Of a stretch of DNA of 64,000 nucleotides, positions 21,901-31,479 are shown piece after piece. Below the pieces are notes generated by a model. The model had not been told where the DNA came from, did no database searches, and worked only from the letters and a program-made list of their open reading frames with translations. Source of the DNA: Limnobaculum eriocheiris (GTDB lineage: Bacteria; Pseudomonadota; Gammaproteobacteria; Enterobacterales; Enterobacteriaceae); the NCBI RefSeq assembly GCF_021010575.1, contig NZ_JAJNAG010000019.1:1-64000 (forward strand). The letters are read 5' to 3'. Numbering within the stretch: the first letter of the stretch is position 1; the number at the start of each line of letters is the position of its first letter. Position numbers and translations under genes: made by a program.

Positions 21901-24900
21901 GCTGGAACTGAACTTTGCCACCAATAGCACCTTAAGCAATGTATTAAGCGGTAGCGGCAGCCTGACCAAAACCGGTACCGGGGTTGCGACGCTGACCGGC
22001 ACGGGTTCAACGCAGGGGGCAATTAACGTTAATCAGGGCACGCTGAACTTTGTCCAGAACGGGGTGTTTAACGGCAGCAACCTGATTACTGCCAACAATG
22101 CCATCACCTCCATTGCTGCCGATGCTTCACTGAATCTGAGCGGGGCGTTAACCCAAAATGCCACCGCCACCTTGAATGTGGCGGTGGGCAGCGTTCAGCC
22201 GGTGATCGCTGCGGATACGGCAGCCTTAGACGGAGCCCTGAATATCACCGGCTTTACCACCACGGCACCAACCAGTGCCAGCGCGTTAACCAATACTGAA
22301 TTTACCGTTATCCATACCACCGGAACGGGCGGCATCACCGGCGACTTTAGCTCCGTGAGTCTGGGCGGCGCCACCAGCAGCGTAGACTATCTGACGTTAG
22401 CCGGTAGGGTGGTGAATAACGCCGACTATAATGTGGGCTTTGGCCTGACCTGGCTGGCGGGCAGCGCTCTGGGTAACGGTACCTTTACCCTGACCAATGC
22501 CGGTGACCTGTTTAATGTGGATGTGGTGCTGGCGGATCAAACCGGGCCATTTACCAGCAACTGGGACGGCAAGAGCCTGACCAAAGCCGGACTAGGCACG
22601 TTACAACTCTCCTCGGTGAACACCTACACCGGCAGTACGTTGATTAATGGCGGCACCTTACAGGCGGGTATCGCCAATGCCTTTGCCACCAGCAGCGATG
22701 TGACGGTCGCCGGTGGCGCAACGCTGGATCTGAACGACTTTGCTCAACAGGCCAATAACTTGTCCGGCGGGGGCAGTATTCTGCTGGGCAGCGCAGCCCT
22801 TACCGCCAGTAACAGTGCCAATACCATCTTTAGTGGGGTGATTGATGGTACCGGTAGCCTGACTAAATCCGGTACTGGTACGCTGACCTTAAGCGGTGCT
22901 AATACCTATCAGGGCGGCAGTACCATCAGCAGCGGTACGCTGGTGGCCACACAGGGCAATGCACTGGGAAGCGGTACCGTTGATAATAGTGCAGCGCTGG
23001 AACTGAACTTTGCCACCAATAGCACCTTAAGCAATGTATTAAGCGGCAGCGGCAGCCTGACCAAAACTGGCGCCGGGGTTGCGACGCTGACCGGAACAGG
23101 GTCAACGCAGGGGGCAATTAACGTTAATCAGGGCACGCTGAACTTTGCCCAGAACGGGGTGTTTAACGGCAGCAATCTGATTACTGCCAATAATGCCATC
23201 ACCTCCGTGGCCGCCGATGCTTCACTGAATCTGAGCGGGGCGTTAACCCAAAATGCCAATGCCACGCTGAATGTGGCGGTGGGCAGCGTTCAGCCGGTGA
23301 TCGTTGCGGATACGGCAGCCTTAGACGGAGCCCTGAATATCACCGGCTTTACCACCACGGTACCAACCAGTGCCAGCGCCTTAACCAATACGGAATTTAC
23401 CGTTATCCATACCACCGGAACGGGCGGCATCACCGGCGACTTTAGCTCCGTGAGTCTGGGCGGCGCCGCCAGCAGTGTGGACTACCTGACTCTGGCCGGT
23501 CGGGTGGTGAATAACGCCGACTATAATGTGGGCTTTGGCCTGACCTGGCTGGCGGGTACTGCACTGGGTAACGGTACCTTTACCCTGACCAATGCCGGTG
23601 ACCTGTTTAATGTGGATGTGGTGCTGGCGGATCAAACCGGGCCATTTACCAGCAACTGGGACGGCAAGAGCCTGACCAAAGCCGGACTGGGCACGTTACA
23701 ACTCTCCTCGGTGAACACCTACACCGGCAGTACGTTGATTAATGGCGGCACCTTACAGGCGGGTATTGCCAATGCCTTTGCCACCAGCAGCGATGTGACG
23801 GTCGCCGGTGGCGCAACGCTGGATCTGAACGACTTTGCTCAACAGGCCAATAACTTGTCCGGCGGGGGCAGTATTCTGCTGGGCAGCGCAGCCCTTACCG
23901 CCAGTAACAGTGCCAATACCATCTTTAGTGGGGTGATTGATGGTACCGGTAGCCTGACTAAATCCGGAAGCGGTACCCTGATCTTAAGCGGTGCCAATAC
24001 CTATCTGGGGGGAACCACCATCAGTAGCGGTACGCTGGTGGCCACACAGGGCAACGCACTGGGAACCGGTACCGTTGATAATGGGGCTACGCTGGAACTG
24101 AACTTAGTCACCAATAGCACCTTAAGCAATGTGTTAAGCGGCAGCGGCAGCCTGACCAAAACTGGCGCCGGGGTTGCGACGCTGACCGGAACAGGGTCAA
24201 CGCAGGGAGCGGTTAACGTTAATCAGGGCACGCTGAACTTTGCCCAAAGCGGAGTGTTTAACGGCAGTAGTTTAACTACCGCGGATGCTGCAATTACTTC
24301 CGTGGCCGCCGATTCCTCGCTAAACCTGAGCGGCGCACTAACTCAGAATGCCAATGCCACGCTGAATGTGGCGGTGGGCAGCGTTCAGCCGGTGATCGTT
24401 GCCGATACGGCAACCTTAGACGGAGCCCTGAATATCACCGGCTTTACCACCACGGCACCAACCAGTGCCAGCGCCTTAGCCAATACGGAATTTACCGTTA
24501 TCCATACCACCGGAACGGGCGGCATCACCGGCGACTTCAGCTCCGTGAGTCTGGGCGGCGCCGCCAGCAGTGTGGACTATCTGACTCTGGCAGGTCGGGT
24601 GGTGAATAACGCCGACTATAATGTGGGCTTTGGCCTGACCTGGCTGGCGGGTACTGCGCTGGGTAACGGTACCTTTACCTTAGCCAGTGCCGGTGACCTG
24701 TTTAATGTGGATGTGGTGCTGGCGGATCAAACCGGGCCATTTACCAGCAACTGGGACGGCAAGAGCCTGACCAAAGCCGGGCTGGGCACATTACAACTCT
24801 CCTCGGTGAACACCTACACCGGCAGTACGTTGATTAATGGCGGCACCTTACAGGCAGGGATCGCCAATGCTTTTGCCACCAGCAGCGATGTGACGGTCGC

Positions 24901-27900
24901 CGGTGGCGCCACGCTGGATCTGAATAACTTTGCTCAACAGGCCAATAACCTGAGCGGAACCGGCCATATTAAGTTAGGTAGTGCAGCCCTCACCGCCAGT
25001 AACAGCACCAATACCACTTTTAGCGGAGATATTGGTGGTACCGGAAGTTTAATTAAAACCGGGATAGGGATATTAACTCTGGATGGACTGAGTAGTTATA
25101 GCGGCGGCAGTACTGTCAGCGCAGGCACATTGAAAGCCATGTCAGGGGGTGTGTTAGGTAGTGGTACCGTTACGAATAACAGCATACTTCTACTCGATTT
25201 TCTGGCGAATAGTACACTGGCTAACAGTCTGGCAGGCAGTGGTAATCTGGTAAAAGTGGGTAGCGGTAATGCAACGCTGAGTGGTGCAGGCTCTTCTCAG
25301 GGCTCCGTTAATGTGGATGGCGGAACCTTAACCCTGGCACAAGGCGATACTTTTGCTGCCGGTAGCCTGAATACGGCAACCGGAGCAACCACAGCAATAA
25401 CGAATAACACTCGGATTAATATCAGCGGGGCCTTAACTCAAAATAGTGGTGCAACCCTTGATGTAGCTCTGGGAATCACACCACCGACGATTACAGCCAA
25501 TACCGCGCTATTGGATGGTACGCTGAATATTAGTGGCTTTACCACCAGTGCGCCAACTAATGCCAGCGAGCTGGTCAATACGCAGTTTACGATTATCCAT
25601 ACTACTGGCGGTATCACCGGTGATTTCAGTCATGTGAGCCTGGGTGGTGCGACCAATAGCGCAGATTATTTACAACTGGCAAGCCAAGTCGTTAACGGTC
25701 TTGATTACAACGTAGGTTTTAGCCTGACCTGGGAGGCTGGTGATAGCTTAGGTAACGGTACCTTCACACTGACCAATGATTCAGACCGCTTTAATGTGGA
25801 TGTAGTACTGGCAGACCAGAGCGGTATTTTTAGCAGCGGATGGGATGGTCACAGCCTGACTAAAGAAGGGCTGGGTACGTTACAACTCTCTTCACTCAAC
25901 ACTTATACCGGTAGTACCCTGATTAATAATGGTACCTTACAGACCGGTATTGCTGATGCATTTGCGACCAGTAGCAATGTGAATATCGCCAGTAACGGCA
26001 CACTGGCATTGAATGGTTTTGCTCAACAGGCGAATAATCTGAGTGGAACCGGTCATATCAATTTGGGCAGTGCAGCCCTGACGGCCAATAACAGTAGCAA
26101 TACTTTGTTTAGCGGCGATATCAATGGCGCGGGTAGTTTGATTAAAACCGGTACCGGCGAGCTGACCCTGAGTGGACAGAGTGGCTATAGCGGTGGAAGT
26201 ACTATTACTGCGGGTACCCTGAAAGTCACTCAGGGTGGCGCGTTAGGTACGGGTACCCTGACCAACAATAGCATATTACAGCTGGATTTTGCCGGTGACA
26301 GTACGCTGGCAAATGTACTCAGCGGTGGCGGCAATCTGGTGAAATCCGGGGCAGGAAATGCCACTTTAAACGCGCTGGGCTCTTCTCAGGGATCGGTAAA
26401 TATTAATGCCGGTACCTTAACTCTGGGGCAAAGTGATGTCTTTAATGCTGGCAGTCTGATCACGACCAGCGGTAGCGCTCTGGAATTGGCGACGAATGCT
26501 TCACTGAATCTGAGCGGTGCATTAACACAACAGAGTAATGCTACTCTGGGCGTCAGATTAGGTTCTGTCGAACCGTTGATTACCGCATCAACGGCGGCAC
26601 TAAGCGGAACTTTGAAAGTGGTGGGGATTGATACCAGCGGCATTCCTGATAAAGCCTCAGAAATACCCAACGGCCTGTTTACCATTATTCATACTACCGG
26701 TGGTATTACCGGCGATTTTGACAGTATCGATCTGAATGGTGCGAGCAGCTCTGCGGATTATCTAATCGTTAATGCAGCGAAGAGTCTGAATAACAATGAT
26801 TATAATGTTGGTTTTGGCTTAACCTGGTTAGCCGGTGCCGATTTGGGGAATGGTACCTTTACGCTGGTTAATCAGAATGACACGTTCAATATTGATATTG
26901 GATTAGCCAATAGCGTTGCATCCGCAACAGGCTGGGATGGTAAAAGCCTGACCAAAGAGGGGGTAGGTACCCTGATTCTCTCTGCGGCAAACTTCTATAC
27001 CGGTAGTACAGTGATTAACAATGGTCAGTTACGTACCGATGCAGCCAATGCCTTTGCTAATAGCAGCAATGTGGTTATCGGTAATAACGGCACGCTTAAC
27101 CTGAATAGTTTTGATCAACAGACTAATAACCTGTCGGGTACCGGTAATATCGTATTGGGGAATGCTGACCTGACGGCTAACAGTAACGCCTCCAGCATCT
27201 TTGGCGGTTCAATAAATGGCTATGGTAGTTTAATTAAAACCGGTAGTGAATCCCTGATCCTGAGTGGAATGAATTTCTATTCGGGGGGAACTACCATTAC
27301 ACAGGGACGGCTGATTGGTACTCAGGGCAATGCACTGGGGGTGAATGCAATAACGAACAATGCTGAACTGGAACTGGCTTTTGCCCAAACCAGCATACTG
27401 AATAATCAACTCACCGGAAGCGGTAGCCTGATTAAAAGCGGTAGCGGTATTGCCGTGTTAACTCACAATGACTCCAGTCAGGGAAATGTGTCTGTGAATC
27501 AGGGGGTATTACACCTGACTCAGGAAGGCGCATTTAACGCGGTTAATTACGATTCGGCAGCAGGGGCGACCACTTCACTGGCCACCAATGCCACCCTGAA
27601 TGTCAGCAACCAGTTTAATATTGATGGCGTACTGGATGTGGTTGCCAGAGGTAATCCTCCGCTAATTACTGCCGGTACGGCCAATATTGGCAGTGCTGCG
27701 GTGATAAATGTGGCGGGTTACAGCGCACCGGAAACTACCACCGCCAGCCAGTTAGCCAATAGTCTGTTTACCATTATTCAGACATCGGCACCGGGAAATT
27801 TAACCGGGCGCTTTGCCAGCGGAACCGCGGGCGGTGCAACAAGCCCGGTTGATTACCTGTCTATTACATCGATTAATGATGGTTATCATTTTGATATTGG

Positions 27901-30130
27901 TCTGGCATTAAGCTGGTATGCGGCACATACCGGATTACCGGCCAAAGCAATAGGAAACTTTACGCTTACCGGTCAGAATGAGTACTTTGATTTAGATGCC
28001 TTACTCATGGATGAAGTGGCTAATGCGGCTACCGGATGGGATGGTAAATCTCTGACGAAGGCGGGAGCAGGAACCCTGGAACTGTCTAAATCCAACCTCT
28101 ATACCGGTGCGACCCTGATTAATGGCGGAACACTGTTGGCGGGACATACTGACATTATTGCTCAAAGTTCACAGCTAAATGTCGGTGAAGGGGCCACCTT
28201 CGATCTGAACAGTTTTGACCAGCATGTGAATAACCTGACCGGTTCAGGTCATGTGGCGCTGGGCAATGCTCAACTTATTGCTAATAACAGTATGGATAGC
28301 ACATTCAGCGGTGCTATTGATGGTTTTGGTAGCCTGAGTAAAACCGGCAGCGGTACGTTGGTACTTACCGGTGATAATGCGTTTACCGGCAGTACGACTA
28401 TCAGTGAAGGCACCTTACAGCTTGGCAATGGTGGTACCACCGGTCGGGTGGCGGGAACCATTATTGATAATGCTCAACTGACATTTAACCATAGTGATGA
28501 TTACAGCTACGCTGGCGTTATTAGCGGTAGCGGAATAGTGACACAACAAGGCCCGGGGCAACTGATCTTTAACCAAAATCAGACCTATAGTGGTGTAACT
28601 AATGTTAATGCCGGTAGTCTGGTACTGATGAACAATGCCTCACTGGCGAATACGCCATCCGTTTCTGTTGCCGAAGGAGCCATATTGGGTGGCTACGGCA
28701 GCGTTGCCGGAGATGTGGTGAACCACGGTCTGTTGGCAATTGCGGATGCATTACCCGGTATGAGTAATAGCCCGGCGGGTGTGTTTACCGTTGGCGGCCA
28801 GTTGGTTAACAGCGGTGAGTTACGTATGGCCAGCCCATTACCTGCCAGTCAGTTGCTGGTGAAAGGTAACTATGTGGGGAATAACGGTCTGTTAACTTTG
28901 AGCACCGTATTGGGTGATGATAATTCAGCAACCGATAAGCTGGTGGTGCAGGGAGACACATCCGGTTCTACCCGAGTTGTGGTGAATAACTCGGGTGGAA
29001 ACGGCGCTGCTACGGTTAACGGTATTGAAATTATTCGCGTTGGCGGACAGTCAAATGGACAGTTTACCCTGGCCAATCGGGTTGTTGCCGGTGCTTATGA
29101 ATATAGCCTGAATCAGGGGTTACCAACTCAGGCGGATGGTAACTGGTATCTGCGCTCTATAAGTGATGAAGGGAACGATACACCACAGTGGCGACCGGAG
29201 AGTGGCGCCTATTTAGGCAACCAGTCAATGGCATCACTGATGCAGATTCATACGCTGTTTGACCGTCAGGGGGCGCAATATACCCAAAATGATGGTAGCT
29301 CATGGGGGCGTATTATCGGCGGTCATACCCAAAGTAAAGCGGCTGACGGCCATGTGGATATGAGCGGCGACTACAGTCTGGTGCAGTTTGGTACAGATAT
29401 AGCCGCTTACCAGCAAGAGAATCAACGTCTGCAAATTGGGCTAATGGGCAGTTGGGGGAATGCAGATACTGACTCTACCGGGAATAGTGATTTGAATGGC
29501 GTTCATCATTCCGCCAGCGGCTCGGTTAATGGCTTTAACCTGGGGGCCTATGCCACCTGGTTTGCCGATGCGCAACGTAAGAGTGGACTCTATGTTGATA
29601 GCTGGACGCAGTACGGTTGGTACGATAATGAGGTGAAGGGTGAAGGCCAGCGCTCTGATAGCTATGACTCTAATCTGTGGAGTTCATCGCTGGAGGTAGG
29701 TTATAGCCTGATGCTGAGTCCACAAAATGAGAAACATTTATTGGGTCTGACGCCACAGGCTCAGGTTATCTATAGCCGTTATACTGCCGATACGTTCACT
29801 GATTCCAGTAATACCCGGGTAAGCGGTCAGAATAATGGGGCTTACAGTACCCGTTTAGGTGTTCGTCTGTCCGATGATATTCTGGATGATGCTTATGGGG
29901 TACAACCCTATGCAGAACTTAACTGGTGGCACCATAACCAGAGCTCGACGGTAACGCTTGATAGTATGCATATTGAAGAAAACGTACCAAAAGATCGCGG
30001 TGAGCTGAAATTGGGTCTTCAGGGTAACTTTAATCAACGCTGGCAGGGTTGGGTAAATGTTAGCGGAACCGACGATTTTGACCACTATCAGAAGCTGGAA
30101 GGTGCGATTGGCGTGCGTTATGTCTGGTAA
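18938..30130 (+). CDS. Giant autotransporter adhesin, C-terminal part with modules and beta-barrel (frame 2; broken gene)
   Basis: A 3,730-codon frame whose homology to the repeat pattern begins at about 18972 (VSGINASAPGSASAL). The first dozen codons from the ATG at 18938 are out-of-frame sequence, and a TAA closes the frame at 18932. Nine modules of about 365 residues follow, then a pertactin-like stem/autochaperone region (about 28560-29160, ending GNWYLRS). A C-terminal autotransporter barrel of about 280 residues runs from SSWGRIIGGHTQSKAADG to the terminal strand LEGAIGVRYVW, which ends on an aromatic residue as outer-membrane barrels do. It has no signal peptide of its own, so secretion requires joining to the 16519-18975 frame. 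Passenger function is unknown; cell-surface adhesion is the usual role. Confidence 0.85.
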   Translation: MPVQLAALPLLVSGINASAPGSASALSDTEFTIIHTANGITGDFSSVDLNGATSNVDYLTLAGRVVNGVDYNVALQLAWLAGGALGNGTFTLTDASDLFNVDVVLADQTGPFTSGWDGNSLTKEGLGTLQLSSANTYTGSTLINGGTLQTGIANAFATSSNVNIAGNATLDLNGLAQQANNLAGSGHITLGSGALTVNSSVDTVFSGDINGSGSLIKSGANQLTLSGLSQYSGGTTISSGTLKNTQGGALGTGSIANSGTLELNFTADNALSNILSGSGSLVKTGTGNATLTGVGSSQGAVSVNEGSLTLAQNGAFTATSLTTDTDATTELGLNSSLNLSGALTQNSDATLNVTLGTVNPLITADSAALDGALNVAGLDTVDVPAQASELETVKWNVIHTTNGITGDFSTVSLGGASSSVDYLTLAGHIVNGVDYSVGFGLTWLEGTSLGNGVFTLAESDDNFNVDVILADQTGPFTSGWDGKTLTKEGLGTLQLSSVNTYTGSTLINQGILLAGVVNAFADSSDINVANGATLNLNNFAQQANNLSGTGHIILGTAALTANNSADTTFGGNIDGSGSLIKSGIGTFTLSGTNSYSNGTTISAGRLKATQGDALGSSGITNNATLELNFASDSVVSNILSGTGNLVKSGSGKATLTGAGSSQNEVDVNEGTLTLALGDVFSAGDLSTADGAVIDVAEGTTVELSGALTQNSGASLNVALGDSTDPIISADSAALDGTLNITGFTTGTLTSASELAGTQFTIIHTTGGISGDFSGLNLGGATSNVDYLTLAAKVVNGLDYNVGFGLTWEAGDASGNGIFTLTNASDNFNVDVVLADQTGTFSSGWDGKSLTKEGLGTLLLSSANTYTGSTQINAGTLQTGIANAFATSSDVTVAGGATLDLNDFAQQANNLSGGGSILLGSAALTASNSANTIFSGVIDGTGSLMKTGTGTLTLNGANTYQGGSTISSGTLVATQGNALGTGTVDNSAALELNFATNSTLSNVLSGSGSLTKTGTGVATLTGTGSTQGAINVNQGTLNFVQNGVFNGSNLITANNAITSIAADASLNLSGALTQNATATLNVAVGSVQPVIAADTAALDGALNITGFTTTAPTSASALTNTEFTVIHTTGTGGITGDFSSVSLGGATSSVDYLTLAGRVVNNADYNVGFGLTWLAGSALGNGTFTLTNAGDLFNVDVVLADQTGPFTSNWDGKSLTKAGLGTLQLSSVNTYTGSTLINGGTLQAGIANAFATSSDVTVAGGATLDLNDFAQQANNLSGGGSILLGSAALTASNSANTIFSGVIDGTGSLTKSGTGTLTLSGANTYQGGSTISSGTLVATQGNALGSGTVDNSAALELNFATNSTLSNVLSGSGSLTKTGAGVATLTGTGSTQGAINVNQGTLNFAQNGVFNGSNLITANNAITSVAADASLNLSGALTQNANATLNVAVGSVQPVIVADTAALDGALNITGFTTTVPTSASALTNTEFTVIHTTGTGGITGDFSSVSLGGAASSVDYLTLAGRVVNNADYNVGFGLTWLAGTALGNGTFTLTNAGDLFNVDVVLADQTGPFTSNWDGKSLTKAGLGTLQLSSVNTYTGSTLINGGTLQAGIANAFATSSDVTVAGGATLDLNDFAQQANNLSGGGSILLGSAALTASNSANTIFSGVIDGTGSLTKSGSGTLILSGANTYLGGTTISSGTLVATQGNALGTGTVDNGATLELNLVTNSTLSNVLSGSGSLTKTGAGVATLTGTGSTQGAVNVNQGTLNFAQSGVFNGSSLTTADAAITSVAADSSLNLSGALTQNANATLNVAVGSVQPVIVADTATLDGALNITGFTTTAPTSASALANTEFTVIHTTGTGGITGDFSSVSLGGAASSVDYLTLAGRVVNNADYNVGFGLTWLAGTALGNGTFTLASAGDLFNVDVVLADQTGPFTSNWDGKSLTKAGLGTLQLSSVNTYTGSTLINGGTLQAGIANAFATSSDVTVAGGATLDLNNFAQQANNLSGTGHIKLGSAALTASNSTNTTFSGDIGGTGSLIKTGIGILTLDGLSSYSGGSTVSAGTLKAMSGGVLGSGTVTNNSILLLDFLANSTLANSLAGSGNLVKVGSGNATLSGAGSSQGSVNVDGGTLTLAQGDTFAAGSLNTATGATTAITNNTRINISGALTQNSGATLDVALGITPPTITANTALLDGTLNISGFTTSAPTNASELVNTQFTIIHTTGGITGDFSHVSLGGATNSADYLQLASQVVNGLDYNVGFSLTWEAGDSLGNGTFTLTNDSDRFNVDVVLADQSGIFSSGWDGHSLTKEGLGTLQLSSLNTYTGSTLINNGTLQTGIADAFATSSNVNIASNGTLALNGFAQQANNLSGTGHINLGSAALTANNSSNTLFSGDINGAGSLIKTGTGELTLSGQSGYSGGSTITAGTLKVTQGGALGTGTLTNNSILQLDFAGDSTLANVLSGGGNLVKSGAGNATLNALGSSQGSVNINAGTLTLGQSDVFNAGSLITTSGSALELATNASLNLSGALTQQSNATLGVRLGSVEPLITASTAALSGTLKVVGIDTSGIPDKASEIPNGLFTIIHTTGGITGDFDSIDLNGASSSADYLIVNAAKSLNNNDYNVGFGLTWLAGADLGNGTFTLVNQNDTFNIDIGLANSVASATGWDGKSLTKEGVGTLILSAANFYTGSTVINNGQLRTDAANAFANSSNVVIGNNGTLNLNSFDQQTNNLSGTGNIVLGNADLTANSNASSIFGGSINGYGSLIKTGSESLILSGMNFYSGGTTITQGRLIGTQGNALGVNAITNNAELELAFAQTSILNNQLTGSGSLIKSGSGIAVLTHNDSSQGNVSVNQGVLHLTQEGAFNAVNYDSAAGATTSLATNATLNVSNQFNIDGVLDVVARGNPPLITAGTANIGSAAVINVAGYSAPETTTASQLANSLFTIIQTSAPGNLTGRFASGTAGGATSPVDYLSITSINDGYHFDIGLALSWYAAHTGLPAKAIGNFTLTGQNEYFDLDALLMDEVANAATGWDGKSLTKAGAGTLELSKSNLYTGATLINGGTLLAGHTDIIAQSSQLNVGEGATFDLNSFDQHVNNLTGSGHVALGNAQLIANNSMDSTFSGAIDGFGSLSKTGSGTLVLTGDNAFTGSTTISEGTLQLGNGGTTGRVAGTIIDNAQLTFNHSDDYSYAGVISGSGIVTQQGPGQLIFNQNQTYSGVTNVNAGSLVLMNNASLANTPSVSVAEGAILGGYGSVAGDVVNHGLLAIADALPGMSNSPAGVFTVGGQLVNSGELRMASPLPASQLLVKGNYVGNNGLLTLSTVLGDDNSATDKLVVQGDTSGSTRVVVNNSGGNGAATVNGIEIIRVGGQSNGQFTLANRVVAGAYEYSLNQGLPTQADGNWYLRSISDEGNDTPQWRPESGAYLGNQSMASLMQIHTLFDRQGAQYTQNDGSSWGRIIGGHTQSKAADGHVDMSGDYSLVQFGTDIAAYQQENQRLQIGLMGSWGNADTDSTGNSDLNGVHHSASGSVNGFNLGAYATWFADAQRKSGLYVDSWTQYGWYDNEVKGEGQRSDSYDSNLWSSSLEVGYSLMLSPQNEKHLLGLTPQAQVIYSRYTADTFTDSSNTRVSGQNNGAYSTRLGVRLSDDILDDAYGVQPYAELNWWHHNQSSTVTLDSMHIEENVPKDRGELKLGLQGNFNQRWQGWVNVSGTDDFDHYQKLEGAIGVRYVW
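19231..28440 (+). repeat. Nine tandem ~1,095-bp modules in the adhesin passenger
   Basis: The motif FNVDVVLADQTGPFTS and variants, followed by WDGKSLTKEGLGTLQLSS, recurs with DNA anchors at 19231, 20324, 21416, 22511, 23606, 24701, 25790, 26885 and about 27986. Spacing is thus 1089-1101 bases. Each module then has an NTYTGSTLINGGTL strand, QQANNLSG, a GSLIKTGTGTLTLSG strand, a GGTTISSGTL strand and an LDGALNITGF joint. Modules beginning at 22511, 23606 and 24701 are nearly identical at DNA level over hundreds of bases; the last two are the most diverged. Confidence 0.92.
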
Positions 30131-30160
30131 ATATTGATAGTTTTATGGTGCTACTAAAGA

Positions 30161-30193
30161 GGTCATTTTGCGGAAGAGCAGAATGGCCTTTTT
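30161..30193 (+). terminator. Terminator after the adhesin gene
   Basis: GGTCATTTTGC (30161-30171) pairs with GCAGAATGGCC (30178-30188), including two G-U pairs, followed by TTTTT. Confidence 0.85.
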
Positions 30194-30659
30194 ATCGTCT
30201 GTTATTGATAAAACGATAAAAGATTGTGATAAAAATAATTGCGTTAATATATTGAATATATAAAAGAAAATCCCCTCCTCTCAGCTTTTTGCTACTTTAA
30301 CTAATTCGAATCGATATAGAAAACTGGTAACTCTGACAGGCAGTGGAAAAGCCTTGCCGGATGGACAAATTCAGGCTCATGGCACAAATGTTAGTGCCAG
30401 TTCAGACGCTATTTCTTTTTCAGGTGCAGGTTTAGTTGTTCCTGCCAGACCGTTAAATCAGACTATGGACTCTGTTTGTAGCCGGTTGGCATACTGAATG
30501 ATTTCCTGCTGGAGTAGCTGTGGAAACAGATGGGTTTCCATCAGGCGCGACGGTTGCTGATTGCCATACAGTCAGAAGGAACGCTCTCTAAATAATGGCA
30601 TAGCCTGAGAAAATAAAGAATTGAGTAAAATTTGCAGTAATGATGCTAACTTTATTGTG
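30194..30659. other. Gene-poor stretch between adhesin and caiE
   Basis: No complete gene. A 59-codon open stretch at 30321-30497 (listed as a possible gene fragment) and scattered coding-like minus-strand triplets around 30470-30600 suggest decayed genes. I recognise no family in the minus-strand part. Confidence 0.5.
30321..30497 (+). pseudogene. Possible decayed gene fragment of unknown origin
   Basis: Between a TAG (30318) and a TGA (30495), 59 codons read KLVTLTGSGKALPDGQIQAH and continue GTNVSASSDAISFSGAGLVV, a well-formed beta-rich, protein-like sequence without a start codon. It may be the remnant of a secreted or surface protein, but I cannot assign a family. The last 15 codons lose this character. 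Confidence 0.3.
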
Positions 30660-31259
30660 TTATATCATCTCCCCTTTAGGCTTAACCTCCGTAGTCCCTT
30701 TCAGCCGGGGACGATTAGGCTCCATCTGTTCTAAAGGTGTCACTTCGCGCAGTGATAACTGAGAGCGGGAAACAAGGTCCTGATATTCTAACGTATTCAG
30801 ACGCTTCCAGTAGAGTTCATCATCTGAAACATCACGTACATATTTTGCCGGAATTCCCATTAATAATTGCCTGCGCGTACCAATGAACCCTGCTTTAACA
30901 AAGCTCATGGCACCAACAATACTCTCTTCGCCGATGATTGCGCCATCCATAATGACGCTGTTCATCCCTACCAGCGCATCACGACCAATGATACAACCGT
31001 GCAATATAGCACCATGTCCAATATGGCCGCATGAATGAACAATGGTATCTCTGTCGCAATAGCCGTGCATAATGCAGCTATCCTGAAGATTAGAACCATC
31101 CTCCAGAATCAGTCGACCATAATCTCCCCGCAGGGAGGCATGAGGGCCAATATAGACACCATCACCTACAATGACATCCCCAATAAGAACAGCGCTAGGG
31201 TGAACATATGCACCAGGGTGAACAACAGGTATTAATCCTTCAAATGAATAAAAACTCAC
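30660..31259 (-). CDS. caiE: CaiE-like left-handed beta-helix (hexapeptide) protein
   Basis: 199 residues of the gamma-carbonic-anhydrase/hexapeptide-transferase family. It is closest in my reading to CaiE, associated with carnitine/crotonobetaine metabolism, and less to PaaY. CaiE-type stretches include [79 protein letters not shown] and ENRPRL-like [12 protein letters not shown] at the C-terminus. Histidines for the metal site (MHGY, HIGHGA) are kept. The GTG at 31259-31257 is chosen: it follows CAGGAG and matches the family start, whereas a longer in-frame ATG at 31355 adds 32 unrelated residues. No caiTABCD is present next to it, so it is an orphan here. Confidence 0.85.
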   Translation of the reverse strand: MSFYSFEGLIPVVHPGAYVHPSAVLIGDVIVGDGVYIGPHASLRGDYGRLILEDGSNLQDSCIMHGYCDRDTIVHSCGHIGHGAILHGCIIGRDALVGMNSVIMDGAIIGEESIVGAMSFVKAGFIGTRRQLLMGIPAKYVRDVSDDELYWKRLNTLEYQDLVSRSQLSLREVTPLEQMEPNRPRLKGTTEVKPKGEMI

Positions 31260-31422
31260 CGGCGACTCCTGACGAACGTCAATTTCTCTAAGGTTTAGCA
31301 ACAATAGCGGTACGTTTAATACTATAGAAATAAGTGAGTTATATAAGAAAGACATTCAATATTGGTGAGTCGGGTAGCATTATTCATTTGATGAAAGGAT
31401 TGATATGAACGGGCATTAGTGG

Positions 31423-31476
31423 ACCACTACAACCACTACAACCACTACAACCACTACAACCACTACAACCACTACA
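31423..31476 (+). repeat. Six perfect copies of a 9-bp tandem repeat (ACCACTACA)
   Basis: Units begin at 31423, 31432, 31441, 31450, 31459 and 31468. Read in the frame of the following small gene they encode only threonine (ACC ACT ACA). A TAG at 31417-31419 precedes them in that frame, so they are not joined to an upstream start as the sequence stands. Copy-number change would not alter frame but would change the spacing of any promoter or leader. Confidence 0.95.
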
Positions 31477-31479
31477 TCA

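Noticed and set aside
18066-29076. Many minus-strand frames inside the adhesin gene
   Set aside because: They mirror the repeat codon bias (Pro/Val/Leu-rich antisense of Gly/Thr/Asn repeats) and repeat with the same period; shadows of the real gene.
31423-31476. CRISPR array
   Set aside because: The unit is 9 bp and contiguous, with no spacers and no cas genes nearby.
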